This document shows, piece by piece, positions 14,875 to 23,652 of a DNA stretch of 40,949 nt (its first letter is position 1; every line of letters begins with the position of its first letter). Origin of the DNA: Methanomassiliicoccus sp. (GTDB lineage: Archaea; Thermoplasmatota; Thermoplasmata; Methanomassiliicoccales; Methanomassiliicoccaceae); assembly GCA_016109435.1 (NCBI GenBank), contig JAEILR010000005.1:1-40949 (forward strand), in the 5' to 3' direction. The position numbers and the translations under genes are program-made. Below the pieces are notes generated by a model. That model was given only the letters and a program-made list of their open reading frames with translations. It was not told the DNA's origin and searched no databases.

Positions 14875-15192
14875 TTGCCAAGTAGACCTGTAAGACGCGG
14901 TCCCCGGAGGGATGACCGGAAGAAGGTACATCCCCAGACACCACGCACCGCCATGTTGAACCTCCATCGCCTCGGTTCTTTTAAGTACGACCTTAGGGAG
15001 ATACTCAATGCCGCTCCGATGGACAAGACCATGATCCCCACCATTGTGGCCAACATCATCGCCAAGGCCTCCAGGGTCTCCGTGAGGGAGACCAAGGAAT
15101 ATGTCCGGGAGATAGAGGCCCTGGGAACCATCGACAAGATCGCCGCGGACGACGTCTGCACCCTTCTGGACCGCTATTCCAAGTGGCGCTGA
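14875..15192 (+). CDS. Small basic hypothetical protein
   Basis: 105 residues from TTG 14875, preceded by GGAG eight bases upstream; ATG 14953 would give a 79-residue protein. The first 25 residues are Arg/Lys-rich (RPVRRGPRRDDRKK), perhaps a nucleic-acid-binding tail. The remainder (MLNLHRLGSFKYDLREILNAAP...ASRVSVRETKEYVREIEALGTID) is predicted helical and resembles a small helix-turn-helix bundle. No family recognised. It is convergent with the DEAD-box helicase gene (5 bases apart). Confidence 0.6.
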   Translation: MPSRPVRRGPRRDDRKKVHPQTPRTAMLNLHRLGSFKYDLREILNAAPMDKTMIPTIVANIIAKASRVSVRETKEYVREIEALGTIDKIAADDVCTLLDRYSKWR

Positions 15193-15197
15193 ACCGC

Positions 15198-16607
15198 TCA
15201 ACGTTTTCGTGAGAGCGGGGTCGCCGAGATCCTCTTCCCCCTGTAGGTCGACTGACGGAGGGCCTTGAGGACCTTGAGGCCGACGTCCTTGTGCACCTCG
15301 ATGATCGTCTTGGCCGGGGCGATGTCGATATGCCCGATGACGATCTCATTGACCCTGGCGGTGCGGGCGACGAAGTCGGCGAGCTCGACCTTGTTCACGC
15401 CCTCGTTGGCCCCGATGTTGATCTCGTACCGCACCATGCCGAAGATGTCGGCTAGCTCGTCAAAGTCCAGCACCTCCCGTACCGTCTCCTGGCCCTTGAT
15501 GTGGGGGACCTCGACCTGCTTGAGCCTGCCCTCGGTGAACTTCTCGATGGCCTCCAGCAGGTGCATCTCGTCGCTGGAGACGAAAGTGATGGCCTTTCCC
15601 TCCTTTCCGGCCCGGCCGGTCCTCCCGATGCGGTGAACGTAGGTGTCCGGGGAATCGGGGATGTCGTAGTTGATGACGTAGTTCACGCCCTCGATGTCCA
15701 GTCCCCTGGCCGCCACGTCCGTGGCGATCAGTACCTTGATCTTGCCGGTGCGGAAGTCGGTGAGCACCTTTTCCCTGCGCGCCTGGGTGAGATCACCGTG
15801 AATGGCCGCGGCAGGATATCCGTAGGAGGTCAGCCGCTGCTCGATGATGTCCACCATGTGCTTGGTCTGGGCGAACACGATGGCCTTGGGCTTCTCCTTG
15901 TCGAGGACCCTGCACAGCGCCCAGATCTTGTTCTTCCTGCCCACCGAGAAGTACATCTGCTTGGTGTTGGGGAGCACCAGCTCGTCCTCGGAGACCGAGA
16001 CGACCTCCGGCAGCTTCATGTGCTCCTCACCCAGCTTCCTTATCTCCCCCGGTATGGTGGCCGAGAACAGCATAGTCTGCCGGTCCTTCGGCACCTTGGA
16101 GAGGATGAAAGTGATGTCCTCGATGAAACCCATGTCCAGCATGCGGTCCGCCTCGTCCAGGACCAGGAACCGGACGTTCTTGAGGTCCAGGGTGCCCCTA
16201 TGGATGTGGTCGATGATCCTTCCGGGGGTCCCCACCACCACGTCCACCCCTCTGCTGAGGGCCTCCAACTGGGGCTCCATGCCCGCTCCGCCGTAGATGG
16301 ACAGCACTTCCAGGTCGAGGTAGGCGCTGAGGCGCCTGATCTCCTCGGAGACCTGCACCGCCAGCTCCCGGGTGGGACACAGCACCAGGGCGGCCGGAAG
16401 GCGGCCCCGGGTGATGCTCTGGATGATCGGTATTCCGAAGGCTGCGGTCTTGCCCGTCCCGGTCTGGGCCTGGGCGATCACATCACGACCCTCCAACAAC
16501 AGGGGGATCGTTCCAATCTGCACCGGCGTAGGTTCGGTCCAGCCCATCTTGCGGATGGCCTTGAGAACGGGCTCGGTGACTTGAAGTTCCTCAAAATCGG
16601 ATGTCAT
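15198..16607 (-). CDS. DEAD-box ATP-dependent RNA helicase with DbpA-type RNA-binding domain
   Basis: 469 residues. Motifs in order: Q-motif (GWTEPTPVQ), I AQTGTGKT (~48-55), Ia PTRELA, Ib TPGR, II DEAD (~152), III SAT, IV IVFAQTK, V TDVAARGLD, VI HRIGRTGR. Residues ~390-469 resemble the DbpA/CsdA RNA-binding domain (EINIGANEGVNKVELADFVARTARVNEIVIGHIDI...ISATPLSRKR). It probably unwinds rRNA or structured RNA, as in ribosome assembly or cold response. ATG 16607 matches the family N-terminus. Confidence 0.92.
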   Translation of the reverse strand: MTSDFEELQVTEPVLKAIRKMGWTEPTPVQIGTIPLLLEGRDVIAQAQTGTGKTAAFGIPIIQSITRGRLPAALVLCPTRELAVQVSEEIRRLSAYLDLEVLSIYGGAGMEPQLEALSRGVDVVVGTPGRIIDHIHRGTLDLKNVRFLVLDEADRMLDMGFIEDITFILSKVPKDRQTMLFSATIPGEIRKLGEEHMKLPEVVSVSEDELVLPNTKQMYFSVGRKNKIWALCRVLDKEKPKAIVFAQTKHMVDIIEQRLTSYGYPAAAIHGDLTQARREKVLTDFRTGKIKVLIATDVAARGLDIEGVNYVINYDIPDSPDTYVHRIGRTGRAGKEGKAITFVSSDEMHLLEAIEKFTEGRLKQVEVPHIKGQETVREVLDFDELADIFGMVRYEINIGANEGVNKVELADFVARTARVNEIVIGHIDIAPAKTIIEVHKDVGLKVLKALRQSTYRGKRISATPLSRKR

Positions 16608-16734
16608 GTCGCTTCACTGTCTCAGTAATTGTGACCTATGATCTCTCTAAACGTTCCCCCATACTCCCATTCCCACTTAAGAATTTCCCGTCCCCCAGGC
16701 CATGTCCGCCCCCGGGGACGGGCGGTCGGACCGT

Positions 16735-17361
16735 TCAGACCGCCTTCGAGGAGGCCAGCCTCTTGGTGTCCCCGATGGCCCCGGCCAGTCGGTCCAGGTT
16801 GCCGCACCGGGAATCGTGGGGCAGCCTGATCTGCGCGGCGAACTCCCTGGATAGGTTCTCGAAGTGCTCCCGGTCACCGACCCCTGAATCGACGTACAGG
16901 CACCGTTTGTAGGACTCGAACAGCATGTCCACGAAATACATGGGGTCGTAGCCCTGGTCCACGGCGCTGTCCAGATGCAGCTCTTTGATGATCGCGTTCA
17001 TGCCCTGCTCCGCCCATCCGGGCGTGGCGAACCATGTCCCCGTACACACCGCCTTCTCCTGGGCGTACTCCAGCGGGCCGAGGAGAACGGACACGCAATC
17101 GTCCCCTTCCAGCATGATCGAGGGCACTCTGACCTCCTGAGGGAGGCCGGCGAGCTTCTGGCAGGTGGCATAACCGATGAACACCGCGTCGACCTGCCCC
17201 TCGAGGGCGTTGACCTTCTCGATCACCGTCCGCCTCATCTCCTCGGGGTAGACGTGCAGGGCGAACTCAAGGTACTCCCGGTGAACGATGTCCGGGTCAT
17301 CAGCGGTCAGGTGCTCGATCTCCCGCTTGAATATGTCACAGGCCACGATGCCGATCCTCAC
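16735..17361 (-). CDS. DUF1638 domain protein
   Basis: 208 residues from a GTG start (17361), with MRIGIVACDIFKREIE and many family-typical blocks: FIGYATCQKLAGL, IMLEGDDCVSVLLG, GTWFATPGWAEQG, DPMYFVDMLF. DUF1638 proteins are frequent in methylotrophic methanogens and methyltransferase-containing bacteria, where they lie near corrinoid protein genes; the biochemical role is not established. Conserved Cys residues (ACDIF, ATCQ, GDDCV) could bind metal. There is no methyltransferase gene next to it here. Confidence 0.75.
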   Translation of the reverse strand: MRIGIVACDIFKREIEHLTADDPDIVHREYLEFALHVYPEEMRRTVIEKVNALEGQVDAVFIGYATCQKLAGLPQEVRVPSIMLEGDDCVSVLLGPLEYAQEKAVCTGTWFATPGWAEQGMNAIIKELHLDSAVDQGYDPMYFVDMLFESYKRCLYVDSGVGDREHFENLSREFAAQIRLPHDSRCGNLDRLAGAIGDTKRLASSKAV

Positions 17362-17450
17362 TCCATCACCGAGTACCTGAGGGCGCTAGGTGCTATTATC
17401 GCTTCGTCCGCCCCGAGAGGGCCTGTCCCAGTAAAGTGTCGACCGGACGG

Positions 17451-17882
17451 TCACTTCTTCATCTCGTTGTCCTCGGCCACCGATATGAAGAAATCGTGAT
17501 GCTCCTCTTCCTCTTCCAGTATGCCTTCGAAGATGAACTTGGTGGTGACGTCCCCTTCCTCGGCGGCGACCTTGACGATCTCCTTGTACAGCTTGATCGC
17601 CCCCATCTCCGCGTCGATGTCCGACGTGATCATCTCCCACAGGTTCTCGCCCACGGTTATGGGCGCCGGCTTGGTGGTCGGCTTCCCGCCAAGGTACCAC
17701 AGCCTTTCGGCGATCTTCTCTGCGTGCTTCATCTCCTGTATCGCGATGTCCTCCAGTTCGTCGGAGACCGCGAAGTGCTTGATCCCGCCCCACTGGACAT
17801 GCTGCCACATGTACTGTATGGACACCTGGATCTCCATCGATATGGCCTGGTTCAACATTTCCAACAGCTTTTCGGACGCCAT
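17451..17882 (-). CDS. Bacterioferritin-like / ferritin-like diiron protein
   Basis: 143-residue four-helix protein. Diiron ligands are at the expected spacing: Glu17, Glu50 and His53 (EMKHAE), and later IDAEMGA and EEEEEHHDF. This fits bacterioferritin, which stores iron or detoxifies oxygen species. ATG 17882 is preferred over an upstream 167-residue reading because a GGAGGA lies at 17889-17894 and TTATAAAT (17938-17945) predicts a start site near 17915. Haem-binding Met of true Bfr is not certain, so 'ferritin-like' is the safer name. Confidence 0.85.
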   Translation of the reverse strand: MASEKLLEMLNQAISMEIQVSIQYMWQHVQWGGIKHFAVSDELEDIAIQEMKHAEKIAERLWYLGGKPTTKPAPITVGENLWEMITSDIDAEMGAIKLYKEIVKVAAEEGDVTTKFIFEGILEEEEEHHDFFISVAEDNEMKK

Positions 17883-17888
17883 GTTTGT

Positions 17889-17945
17889 TCCTCCATGTTC
17901 CAGATTCCTAGAATGATTTTTTATTGAAGCCATGGACTTATAAAT
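17889..17945 (-). promoter_or_regulatory. Promoter and ribosome binding site of the ferritin-like gene
   Basis: TTATAAAT at 17938-17945 acts as TATA box (minus strand), and GGAGGA at 17889-17894 is a strong Shine-Dalgarno seven bases before ATG 17882. A leadered mRNA, unlike many neighbours. Confidence 0.6.
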
Positions 17946-17981
17946 CTTTGTCAACGGAGGAACCCGCTGGACGTGCCAGGC

Positions 17982-19136
17982 TTATTTGCCAGACCCCTTT
18001 CTGCTCTGTGCCGGGGCGAACTCGTCCGGCCTGGTGGGCAGGTGGACCTTATTAGAGACCCACCACCAGGCCAGAACGGTGGCCGCCAGGGTGGACAGGG
18101 CGATGAGGGCGAGGAAGCCGGTGAGCATGGGCCCCTCCATGGTCACGAGGCCGCCGATGGTGGCCAGGGTGTTGGGGACCAGCACCGCGGTGCCCAGGAT
18201 GGTGAGCCAGGTCATGGCCAGGGACATGCGGTTGTTCAACATCTGCAGCTGGTTGTTATAGATCGACTGCAGAACCTCCAGGCCGGAGGCCAGGACCTCG
18301 GACATGTGCTCGCTTAGCGATATCTGCTGAGTGACGTCCACCGCCAGCAGGTTCACCTTGGCCAGGACCTTGGGGCTGTCGCTGATCACGTCCGCGTCCC
18401 CGTACCTGAGGTTGTTAAGCACGTCCAGGGTCCGCCACAGCACATTGAGATAGGTGATGAGGGCATGCTTCATCTCGTAGATGCTGGTGCCCAGCATGTC
18501 CCTCTCCACCTTGGGGTCCAGGAGGTTCTGGGAGAGCCAGTCGGCCTGGTCCTCGATCTCCCGGAGCTGCTCGAAGTTGCGATTGTTGTTCTCATCGATG
18601 ATGCGGCAGAGCATCAGGGTTACCTTGTCCTCCGGCAGCAGGTTCTCCGGCAGCTTCCGCACGAACGTGTCCGAGTATCGGGAGAAATTGATCAGGCGGA
18701 AGATGTCCTCCGAGTGTATGGTCAGGATGAGGTTCTTGCGGACCAGGATGATGAGAGGAGACCACGTCAGATCGACCTTGTTGATCTTGACCGCCGGCAG
18801 CAGGATGCCAAGCTCCACGTCGCGGTCCTCGAAGTTGGATAAGTAGCCGGTGAGGAGGGTGGACACCAGGTTCTCGCTGAAGCCGAAGGTGGCGGCTATC
18901 GCGCTTCCCTCCTTCTCCACGTCCCGAACGGTGAAGTTCAGCCAGGTCAGGGTGGACGTTCTGGTGTAGTCCAGGAACTCCTGGGGCGAGTTGCCCTGCA
19001 GCCTCAGGGGGCGTGAGCCGGGAGGAAGGGTGACCCCCACGATCCTCTTCTTGGCATCAGCGCCGTTCTCGTTCCCCCGGACCTCGGGCAGTGGCGTCGC
19101 GCCCCCGATGCTCCTCATATCGTCGGCCTGGTCCAT
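17982..19136 (-). CDS. CorA-like membrane protein lacking the GMN motif
   Basis: 384 residues. A long helical soluble domain (~40-300) is followed by two transmembrane helices (~310-335 and ~345-370), the CorA/Mg transporter layout. The first helix ends PNTLATIGGLVTMEGP where classic CorA has P-x-x-x-x-G-M-N, so the selectivity-filter GMN is missing. The N-terminal ~30 residues are charged. It may be a CorA-family protein with altered ion choice or a regulatory paralogue. A GAGGAG ribosome site precedes ATG 19136. Confidence 0.75.
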   Translation of the reverse strand: MDQADDMRSIGGATPLPEVRGNENGADAKKRIVGVTLPPGSRPLRLQGNSPQEFLDYTRTSTLTWLNFTVRDVEKEGSAIAATFGFSENLVSTLLTGYLSNFEDRDVELGILLPAVKINKVDLTWSPLIILVRKNLILTIHSEDIFRLINFSRYSDTFVRKLPENLLPEDKVTLMLCRIIDENNNRNFEQLREIEDQADWLSQNLLDPKVERDMLGTSIYEMKHALITYLNVLWRTLDVLNNLRYGDADVISDSPKVLAKVNLLAVDVTQQISLSEHMSEVLASGLEVLQSIYNNQLQMLNNRMSLAMTWLTILGTAVLVPNTLATIGGLVTMEGPMLTGFLALIALSTLAATVLAWWWVSNKVHLPTRPDEFAPAQSRKGSGK

Positions 19137-19260
19137 GTTCTCCTCTCCGCGCTCGGGGGAGCAACGCCCGGTCTGGATGTAAATGTGCGCATGTCAGCAA
19201 CGCCGGTGGGTAGTAGGCGCGGAGAGGCGCGCAGAAAGAGAGATGACCCCGGAGGTGCGT

Positions 19261-19854
19261 ATGCCGGTTGTGAACACCAGGTTCCTCTCCCCCAGGCTGG
19301 GGGCCCTCGCCGGTCTGACCGCCTCCGTTGCTTTTGCCCTGTTGTGGATCGCTGCCGCCTACCTCGACGGGGGATGGACCCTGGGGAAGATGACCCTGAG
19401 CGAGCTGGGCGACCGCTCCCGCCCCGGAGCCCAGCTGTTCAATACCGCCGCGGTCCTCGCGGGGGCCCTGGGCCTGCTCTTCAGCGCCGGCCTCTACCGG
19501 GTCCTGTCCACGAGCACCCTGGGTAAGATGAGCGCGGCGGCCATGGGCCTGGCCTCGGTTCTCCTGATCGGTGTGGGCCTGTTCCCCATCGATACGGGGT
19601 CGGCGCACACCGCGTTCAGTTACGCGTTCTTCATCACCGCGGCGGCGGCCATGGCCCTCATCATCGTTCCGGCGTGGAGGAGCCACGTCCTGCATCGCAG
19701 CATCGGCGCGCTCACCCCCGTCCTGCTGGGCATCGGCATCATCGGAGTGGCCACCCTGGAGTTCCCGGCGGCGGAGGCCCTGGCGGTATCCCTCCTCCTG
19801 CTGTGGATGGCGCTGGTCAGCGTCCGGATGCTGTGGCATCACCCCGCGCGGTGA
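19261..19854 (+). CDS. DUF998-like integral membrane protein
   Basis: 197 residues with six hydrophobic helices (about 12-32, 55-75, 82-102, 110-130, 140-160, 163-185). The pattern TLSELGDRSRPGAQLFNTAAVLAGALGLLFSAGLYR is typical of DUF998. Start ATG 19261 follows GGAGGTGCGT (ribosome site at 19251-19256); ATG 19243 is in frame but lacks that. Function unknown. Its TGA abuts the hypD stop on the other strand (TGATCA). Confidence 0.7.
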   Translation: MPVVNTRFLSPRLGALAGLTASVAFALLWIAAAYLDGGWTLGKMTLSELGDRSRPGAQLFNTAAVLAGALGLLFSAGLYRVLSTSTLGKMSAAAMGLASVLLIGVGLFPIDTGSAHTAFSYAFFITAAAAMALIIVPAWRSHVLHRSIGALTPVLLGIGIIGVATLEFPAAEALAVSLLLLWMALVSVRMLWHHPAR

Positions 19855-20928
19855 TCACATCTTTCCGCGGTACCGGAAGGCGATGTTGCAGCCTCCCTCC
19901 CGGGAGACCATGCACGGACCCATGGGATAACGGGGAGTGCAGCCCCTGCCGAACGCGGGGCATTCGTAGGACTCGATCAGACCGCGCAGCATCTCCCCGC
20001 ACCGGCAGCCCTTGTGCTCTTCCTTCACCGGGGGACGGGCGTCCAGCACCTCTTTGTGGACGATGCGGGCGTTGTGAGCGTCGTACTCTTCCCTGAGGTC
20101 GTAAGCGCTGGCGGGTATCATGGGGAAGCCCCTCCAGGCCCGGTCCACCGGCTTGAACACCTGTTCCAGCAGCCTGACCGCTTTCGGGTTCCCCTCCTTC
20201 TTGACCAATCGGCCGTACTCGTTCTCCACATCCGCCCTCCCCTCCTTGATCTGCTTCACCAGCATGTGGGCGGACATCAGCAGGTCCAGCGGTTCGAAGC
20301 CGGCCACCACCTGGGGCACCCCGTACTTGGTGGAGAACACGCGGTACGGCTCTACCCCGATGATCGCGCTGACGTGGCCGGGCTCGATGAGGCCGTCGAT
20401 CTTGAACTCTCCCATGTTGATGATGGCATGCAGCGCCGGCGGCAGCAGGCGGTGGCACGAGTACACGGTGAAGTTGTCCGGAAGCTTCTCCACCATCACC
20501 GCGGCGGTGGTCGGGCTGGTGGTCTCGAAGCCGATGGCCATGAACACCATGTGCTCGACCTCGGAGGCCATGCGCACGGCGTCCTCCACGGAGTACACCA
20601 CCCGGACGTCCTTCCCCCGGGCCTTGGCATCCCCCAGCGAACCGATGGGAGTAGGCACCTTCAGCATGTCCCCGAAGACCGCGATGGTCCTCCCGGCGTC
20701 GGCCAGGGCGATGGCGTCGGCCACCTCCGCGGTGGTCGTCACGCACACCGGACATCCCGGGCCCTGCCTGATCTCGATACCCACATCTCTCAGCAGCGGG
20801 TCCAGGCCGAACCGCACCAGGGTGTCCTGGTGGGTCCCGCAGACATGCATGAACCGGAGGTCGACGTCCTCCCTGCGTATGGCATCCAGGATCCTGTTCG
20901 CCGCTCCCTCGTCCCTAAGCCGGAACAT
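19855..20928 (-). CDS. hypD: HypD, [NiFe]-hydrogenase maturation protein
   Basis: 357 residues. HypD, with HypC, builds the Fe(CN)2CO unit of [NiFe]-hydrogenases and carries a 4Fe-4S cluster. Seen here: HVCGTHQ (~30), GPGCPVC (~59), GFETTSPTTA (~139) and the C-terminal cluster ligands CRCGEML, ECPAFGRGC and YPMGPC. The start MFRLRD at ATG 20928 overlaps the 3' end of hypA by 14 bases, so the pair is cotranscribed. An upstream in-frame reading to 20982 is rejected. Other hyp genes are not in the window. Confidence 0.95.
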   Translation of the reverse strand: MFRLRDEGAANRILDAIRREDVDLRFMHVCGTHQDTLVRFGLDPLLRDVGIEIRQGPGCPVCVTTTAEVADAIALADAGRTIAVFGDMLKVPTPIGSLGDAKARGKDVRVVYSVEDAVRMASEVEHMVFMAIGFETTSPTTAAVMVEKLPDNFTVYSCHRLLPPALHAIINMGEFKIDGLIEPGHVSAIIGVEPYRVFSTKYGVPQVVAGFEPLDLLMSAHMLVKQIKEGRADVENEYGRLVKKEGNPKAVRLLEQVFKPVDRAWRGFPMIPASAYDLREEYDAHNARIVHKEVLDARPPVKEEHKGCRCGEMLRGLIESYECPAFGRGCTPRYPMGPCMVSREGGCNIAFRYRGKM

Positions 20929-21301
20929 CTTCCTCCACCACCTTGATAGACCGGACGGTGCAGCTCTTGCCCTTGACCACATCGACCCTGGAGCCGCATC
21001 GCGGGCAGTTCAGGGTGGGCACGTTGGAGCTGTACATCTCGTCCTGATAGTACTCCGCCCGGCCGTCATAACCGCAAGTAGGGCAGCGCACCTCGACCTC
21101 CTCGTGCTCCACCACCAGTGTGGAGCCTTCGAGGATGGTCCCCCGGGTCAGGATCTCGAAGGCGAAGCTGAGCTGGTCCTCCCCGAGATAGGTGAGGTCA
21201 CCGATCGTCAGGCGGACCTCCTCGACCTTCTGGACCTTATGGTTTTTCAGCTCCTCGAGGACCGCCTCCAGGATGCTGGTCATGACCCCGACCTCGTGCA
21301 T
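20915..21301 (-). CDS. hypA: HypA, hydrogenase nickel-insertion protein
   Basis: 128-residue nickel metallochaperone. The N-terminus MHEVGVM places His2 and Glu3, the nickel ligands, at the exact start, which fixes ATG 21301. Zinc is held by two CxxC pairs (CPTC ~73-76 and CPRC ~100-103). It hands Ni(II) to hydrogenase large subunits, normally with the GTPase HypB. It is the first gene of hypA-hypD. A TATA-like GTTTATC lies ~25-35 bases upstream. Confidence 0.93.
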   Translation of the reverse strand: MHEVGVMTSILEAVLEELKNHKVQKVEEVRLTIGDLTYLGEDQLSFAFEILTRGTILEGSTLVVEHEEVEVRCPTCGYDGRAEYYQDEMYSSNVPTLNCPRCGSRVDVVKGKSCTVRSIKVVEEDVPA

Positions 21302-21412
21302 TCCCCTGTCCATCGGAGCCCACCTAGATAAACTGTACGCCAGATGCTTTGAGCTGGCTGGACGTCCCCGTATAGATTGATATAATGCCCCGGGGATATG
21401 CGCCCGGTCAAC

Positions 21413-21700
21413 ATGGCCGAAGAGGAGCGATCGCGGAAGGAGCTGACCCTGGAGTCGCTGGTGGAAGGCAAGAAGATGGAGGCCTATGTGGAGCACCGCA
21501 CCAGGGAGATGCACGCGTGCGCCATCTGCGGAGGCATTGGCTACAAGAAGCGGCCGATGAAATGCGTGGGCACCCGTTGGTTCTGCATGGACTGCGTCCG
21601 GCAGCTGAAGGAGCTGATGGACGGCCTGGACAAGTGGGGCGCAGAGGTCAAGCTGGAGAACGAGATGTCCCGGAAGATGGACGAGGGCCTGGGCCTCTAG
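21413..21700 (+). CDS. Small zinc-ribbon protein
   Basis: 95 residues from ATG 21413 (100 from ATG 21398). One zinc ribbon: CAICGGIG at ~34 and CMDCVRQL at ~58, flanked by charged helices. The TATA-like GATATAAT (21379-21386) is ~27 bases before 21413, so the second ATG fits a leaderless mRNA. The stop overlaps that of nth (CTAG). Function unknown; possibly a transcription- or RNA-related adaptor. Confidence 0.7.
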   Translation: MAEEERSRKELTLESLVEGKKMEAYVEHRTREMHACAICGGIGYKKRPMKCVGTRWFCMDCVRQLKELMDGLDKWGAEVKLENEMSRKMDEGLGL

Positions 21701-22359
21701 TCCTTCATCGATCCATTGTAGAGGTCGCAGAACTCCCGGATGGGGCAGATATCATGCTTCGGGTTGACGGGAGTGCAGACTTCCTGTCCGAACCGCACCA
21801 TCAGTTCGTTGACCGACCTCCATCGTTTCCGGGGAACGATCATCTTAAGCTGTTCCTCGGTCCCCTCCGGAGCGGCGCTCCGGACGAGGCCTACGCGGTT
21901 GGAGATCCGGTGGACGTGGACGTCCACGCAGATGGCGTCCACCCTGAAGGCGTACGCCAGGACACAGTTGGCGGTCTTCCTGCCGACCATGGGCAGGGTC
22001 ATGAGCTGCTCGATTTCCGAGGGGACCTCGTCCCCCATCTCCTCGTGCACGATCCTGGCGATCTCCCTGATGGCCTTGGTCTTTCCCCGGTGGAAGTTGA
22101 CCGAGCGTATCAGTTCGTCCACCTTCTCCTCCGGCGCGCTCATCAATTTGGCCGGAGTATCGTAGGCCGCGAACAGCCTCTCGGAGGCCCGGTAGGTGCT
22201 CTCGTCCCTATTGCGCTGTGACAGCACCGTCGCGATCAGGGCGGTGAACGGGGTCGCGTTCCACGACGGCTTCCGGCCCAGGGCGGAGCCGGGGGACGCT
22301 CGTTCGATCGAGCGCCGCTCCAGGCGGTCCAGTATCTCATCGATCGGCTTATCTTCCAT
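21697..22359 (-). CDS. nth: Endonuclease III (DNA glycosylase/AP lyase) with a Cys-to-His cluster change
   Basis: 220 residues. Removes oxidised pyrimidines. The helix-hairpin-helix LPMVGRKTANCVL holds the catalytic Lys, and the catalytic Asp is in CVDVHVHRISNRVG. The C-terminal cluster region is CTPVNPKHDICPIREFC: in the usual C-x6-C-x2-C-x5-C, the second Cys is His here. The true start is MEDKPI at ATG 22359, overlapping folC by 11 bases; the long upstream reading is a shadow. Otherwise typical length. Confidence 0.92.
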   Translation of the reverse strand: MEDKPIDEILDRLERRSIERASPGSALGRKPSWNATPFTALIATVLSQRNRDESTYRASERLFAAYDTPAKLMSAPEEKVDELIRSVNFHRGKTKAIREIARIVHEEMGDEVPSEIEQLMTLPMVGRKTANCVLAYAFRVDAICVDVHVHRISNRVGLVRSAAPEGTEEQLKMIVPRKRWRSVNELMVRFGQEVCTPVNPKHDICPIREFCDLYNGSMKD

Positions 22360-23626
22360 CCAACCACCTGTAGGCCTCCCCGGCGGTGTACAGCGATCCG
22401 GTGACCACCACGGTGCCGTCCGGGGGGCACAGTTCCAGCGCCCGGTCCAGGGCGTTGGCCACCCCATCGACCGCCTCCACCGAGGGGCAGTAATGCCTAA
22501 GCGCGTCCGCCACCGCCCCGGCGGTGAAGGCCCGGGGGGTCGCCGCGGAAGTGGCCACCGCCGTCCGGGCCAGCGGACCGAAGCCGGCGGCGATGCCGTC
22601 GAGGTCCTTGTCGTCGAGCACACCGAGCACCAGCACGATATCCCCGCTGAACAGCCTCTTGATCTCGGCCGCCACCTCTCTCGCGCCGTCCGGGGTATGG
22701 GTCACGTCGAACATCATCGACGGCGATCGGGACACCATGTCCATCCTCCCCGGCCACTTGACGCGGGCCAGGCCGCCGGTTATGGCCTCGTCCGGGATGT
22801 AGGTCCCCCGCTTCATGAGTTCGACGATGATGCCACAGGCCACCGCGCAGTTGCCGCCCTGGTACCGGCCGAGCAGGGGCACCCTCACCGACGCGCCGAT
22901 CTCCTCGATGTGCACCTCGTTACCATCGAGGGTGGAGGAGAGCACCTCGAAGGAGGCGTCCCTCCCTACCACCTTGAGGTCGGAGCCCCTCTCCGCCGCG
23001 ATCCGGGAGATCACGTCCAGGGCCTCGGGGTCCTGGTCGATGGTGACGACCGGAACGCCGGGCTTGATGATGCCGGCCTTCTCCCCGGCGATGGCCGCCC
23101 GGGTGGTCCCCAGATAGGCGGTGTGCTCCAGCCCGATCCCGGTGATGGCGCAGCAGTCCGGAAGAAGCACGTTGGTAGCATCCAGCCGGCCGCCCATGCC
23201 CACCTCCACCACCGCCTCCTCCACCCCCGCGTCGGCGAAGTGGGCGAAGGCCATGGCGGTGGTCAGCTCGAAAAAGGTAAGCCGCTCCTCCGGGGCGGAA
23301 GATCTCTCCGCGAACTCTCTGACCTCCTCGGCCATGCGGAGCATCTCCCTCTCGCCGATGCACCCCCCATCAACGCGTATGCGCTCCCGAAAATCGACCA
23401 GGTGGGGGGAGGTGTACAACCCGGTGACATACCCGGCCTCCTGCAGCATCGAGGCGGTCATCGCGCTCACCGATCCCTTTCCGTTGGTACCGGCCACGTG
23501 CACCGAACGGAACCGCCGGTGGGGGTCGCCCAGATGATCTAGAAGCCGGGTTATGTTGTCCAGGCCGAACTTGATGCCCATGGTCTCCCGGCCGTAGAGC
23601 CAGGAGAGCGTCTCTCCGTAGTCCAC
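22349..23626 (-). CDS. folC: Folylpolyglutamate/dihydrofolate synthase-like Mur ligase
   Basis: 425 residues. ATP-dependent addition of glutamate to folate-type coenzymes. P-loop AGTNGKGSVSAM (~38), TSPHLVDFRERI, EVGMGGRLDATN, GLEHTAYLG, then KAGIIKPG; these are FolC hallmarks. No ATG fits: GTG 23626 gives the family N-terminus (VDYGETLSWLYG...GIKFGLDNI). In a methanogen the target could be tetrahydromethanopterin-like or folate cofactors. It sits between nth and the AsnB-type gene in a tight run. Confidence 0.88.
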   Translation of the reverse strand: MDYGETLSWLYGRETMGIKFGLDNITRLLDHLGDPHRRFRSVHVAGTNGKGSVSAMTASMLQEAGYVTGLYTSPHLVDFRERIRVDGGCIGEREMLRMAEEVREFAERSSAPEERLTFFELTTAMAFAHFADAGVEEAVVEVGMGGRLDATNVLLPDCCAITGIGLEHTAYLGTTRAAIAGEKAGIIKPGVPVVTIDQDPEALDVISRIAAERGSDLKVVGRDASFEVLSSTLDGNEVHIEEIGASVRVPLLGRYQGGNCAVACGIIVELMKRGTYIPDEAITGGLARVKWPGRMDMVSRSPSMMFDVTHTPDGAREVAAEIKRLFSGDIVLVLGVLDDKDLDGIAAGFGPLARTAVATSAATPRAFTAGAVADALRHYCPSVEAVDGVANALDRALELCPPDGTVVVTGSLYTAGEAYRWLDGR

Positions 23627-23652
23627 GGCGTCCCATCGCGTCGGTCGCTTAA

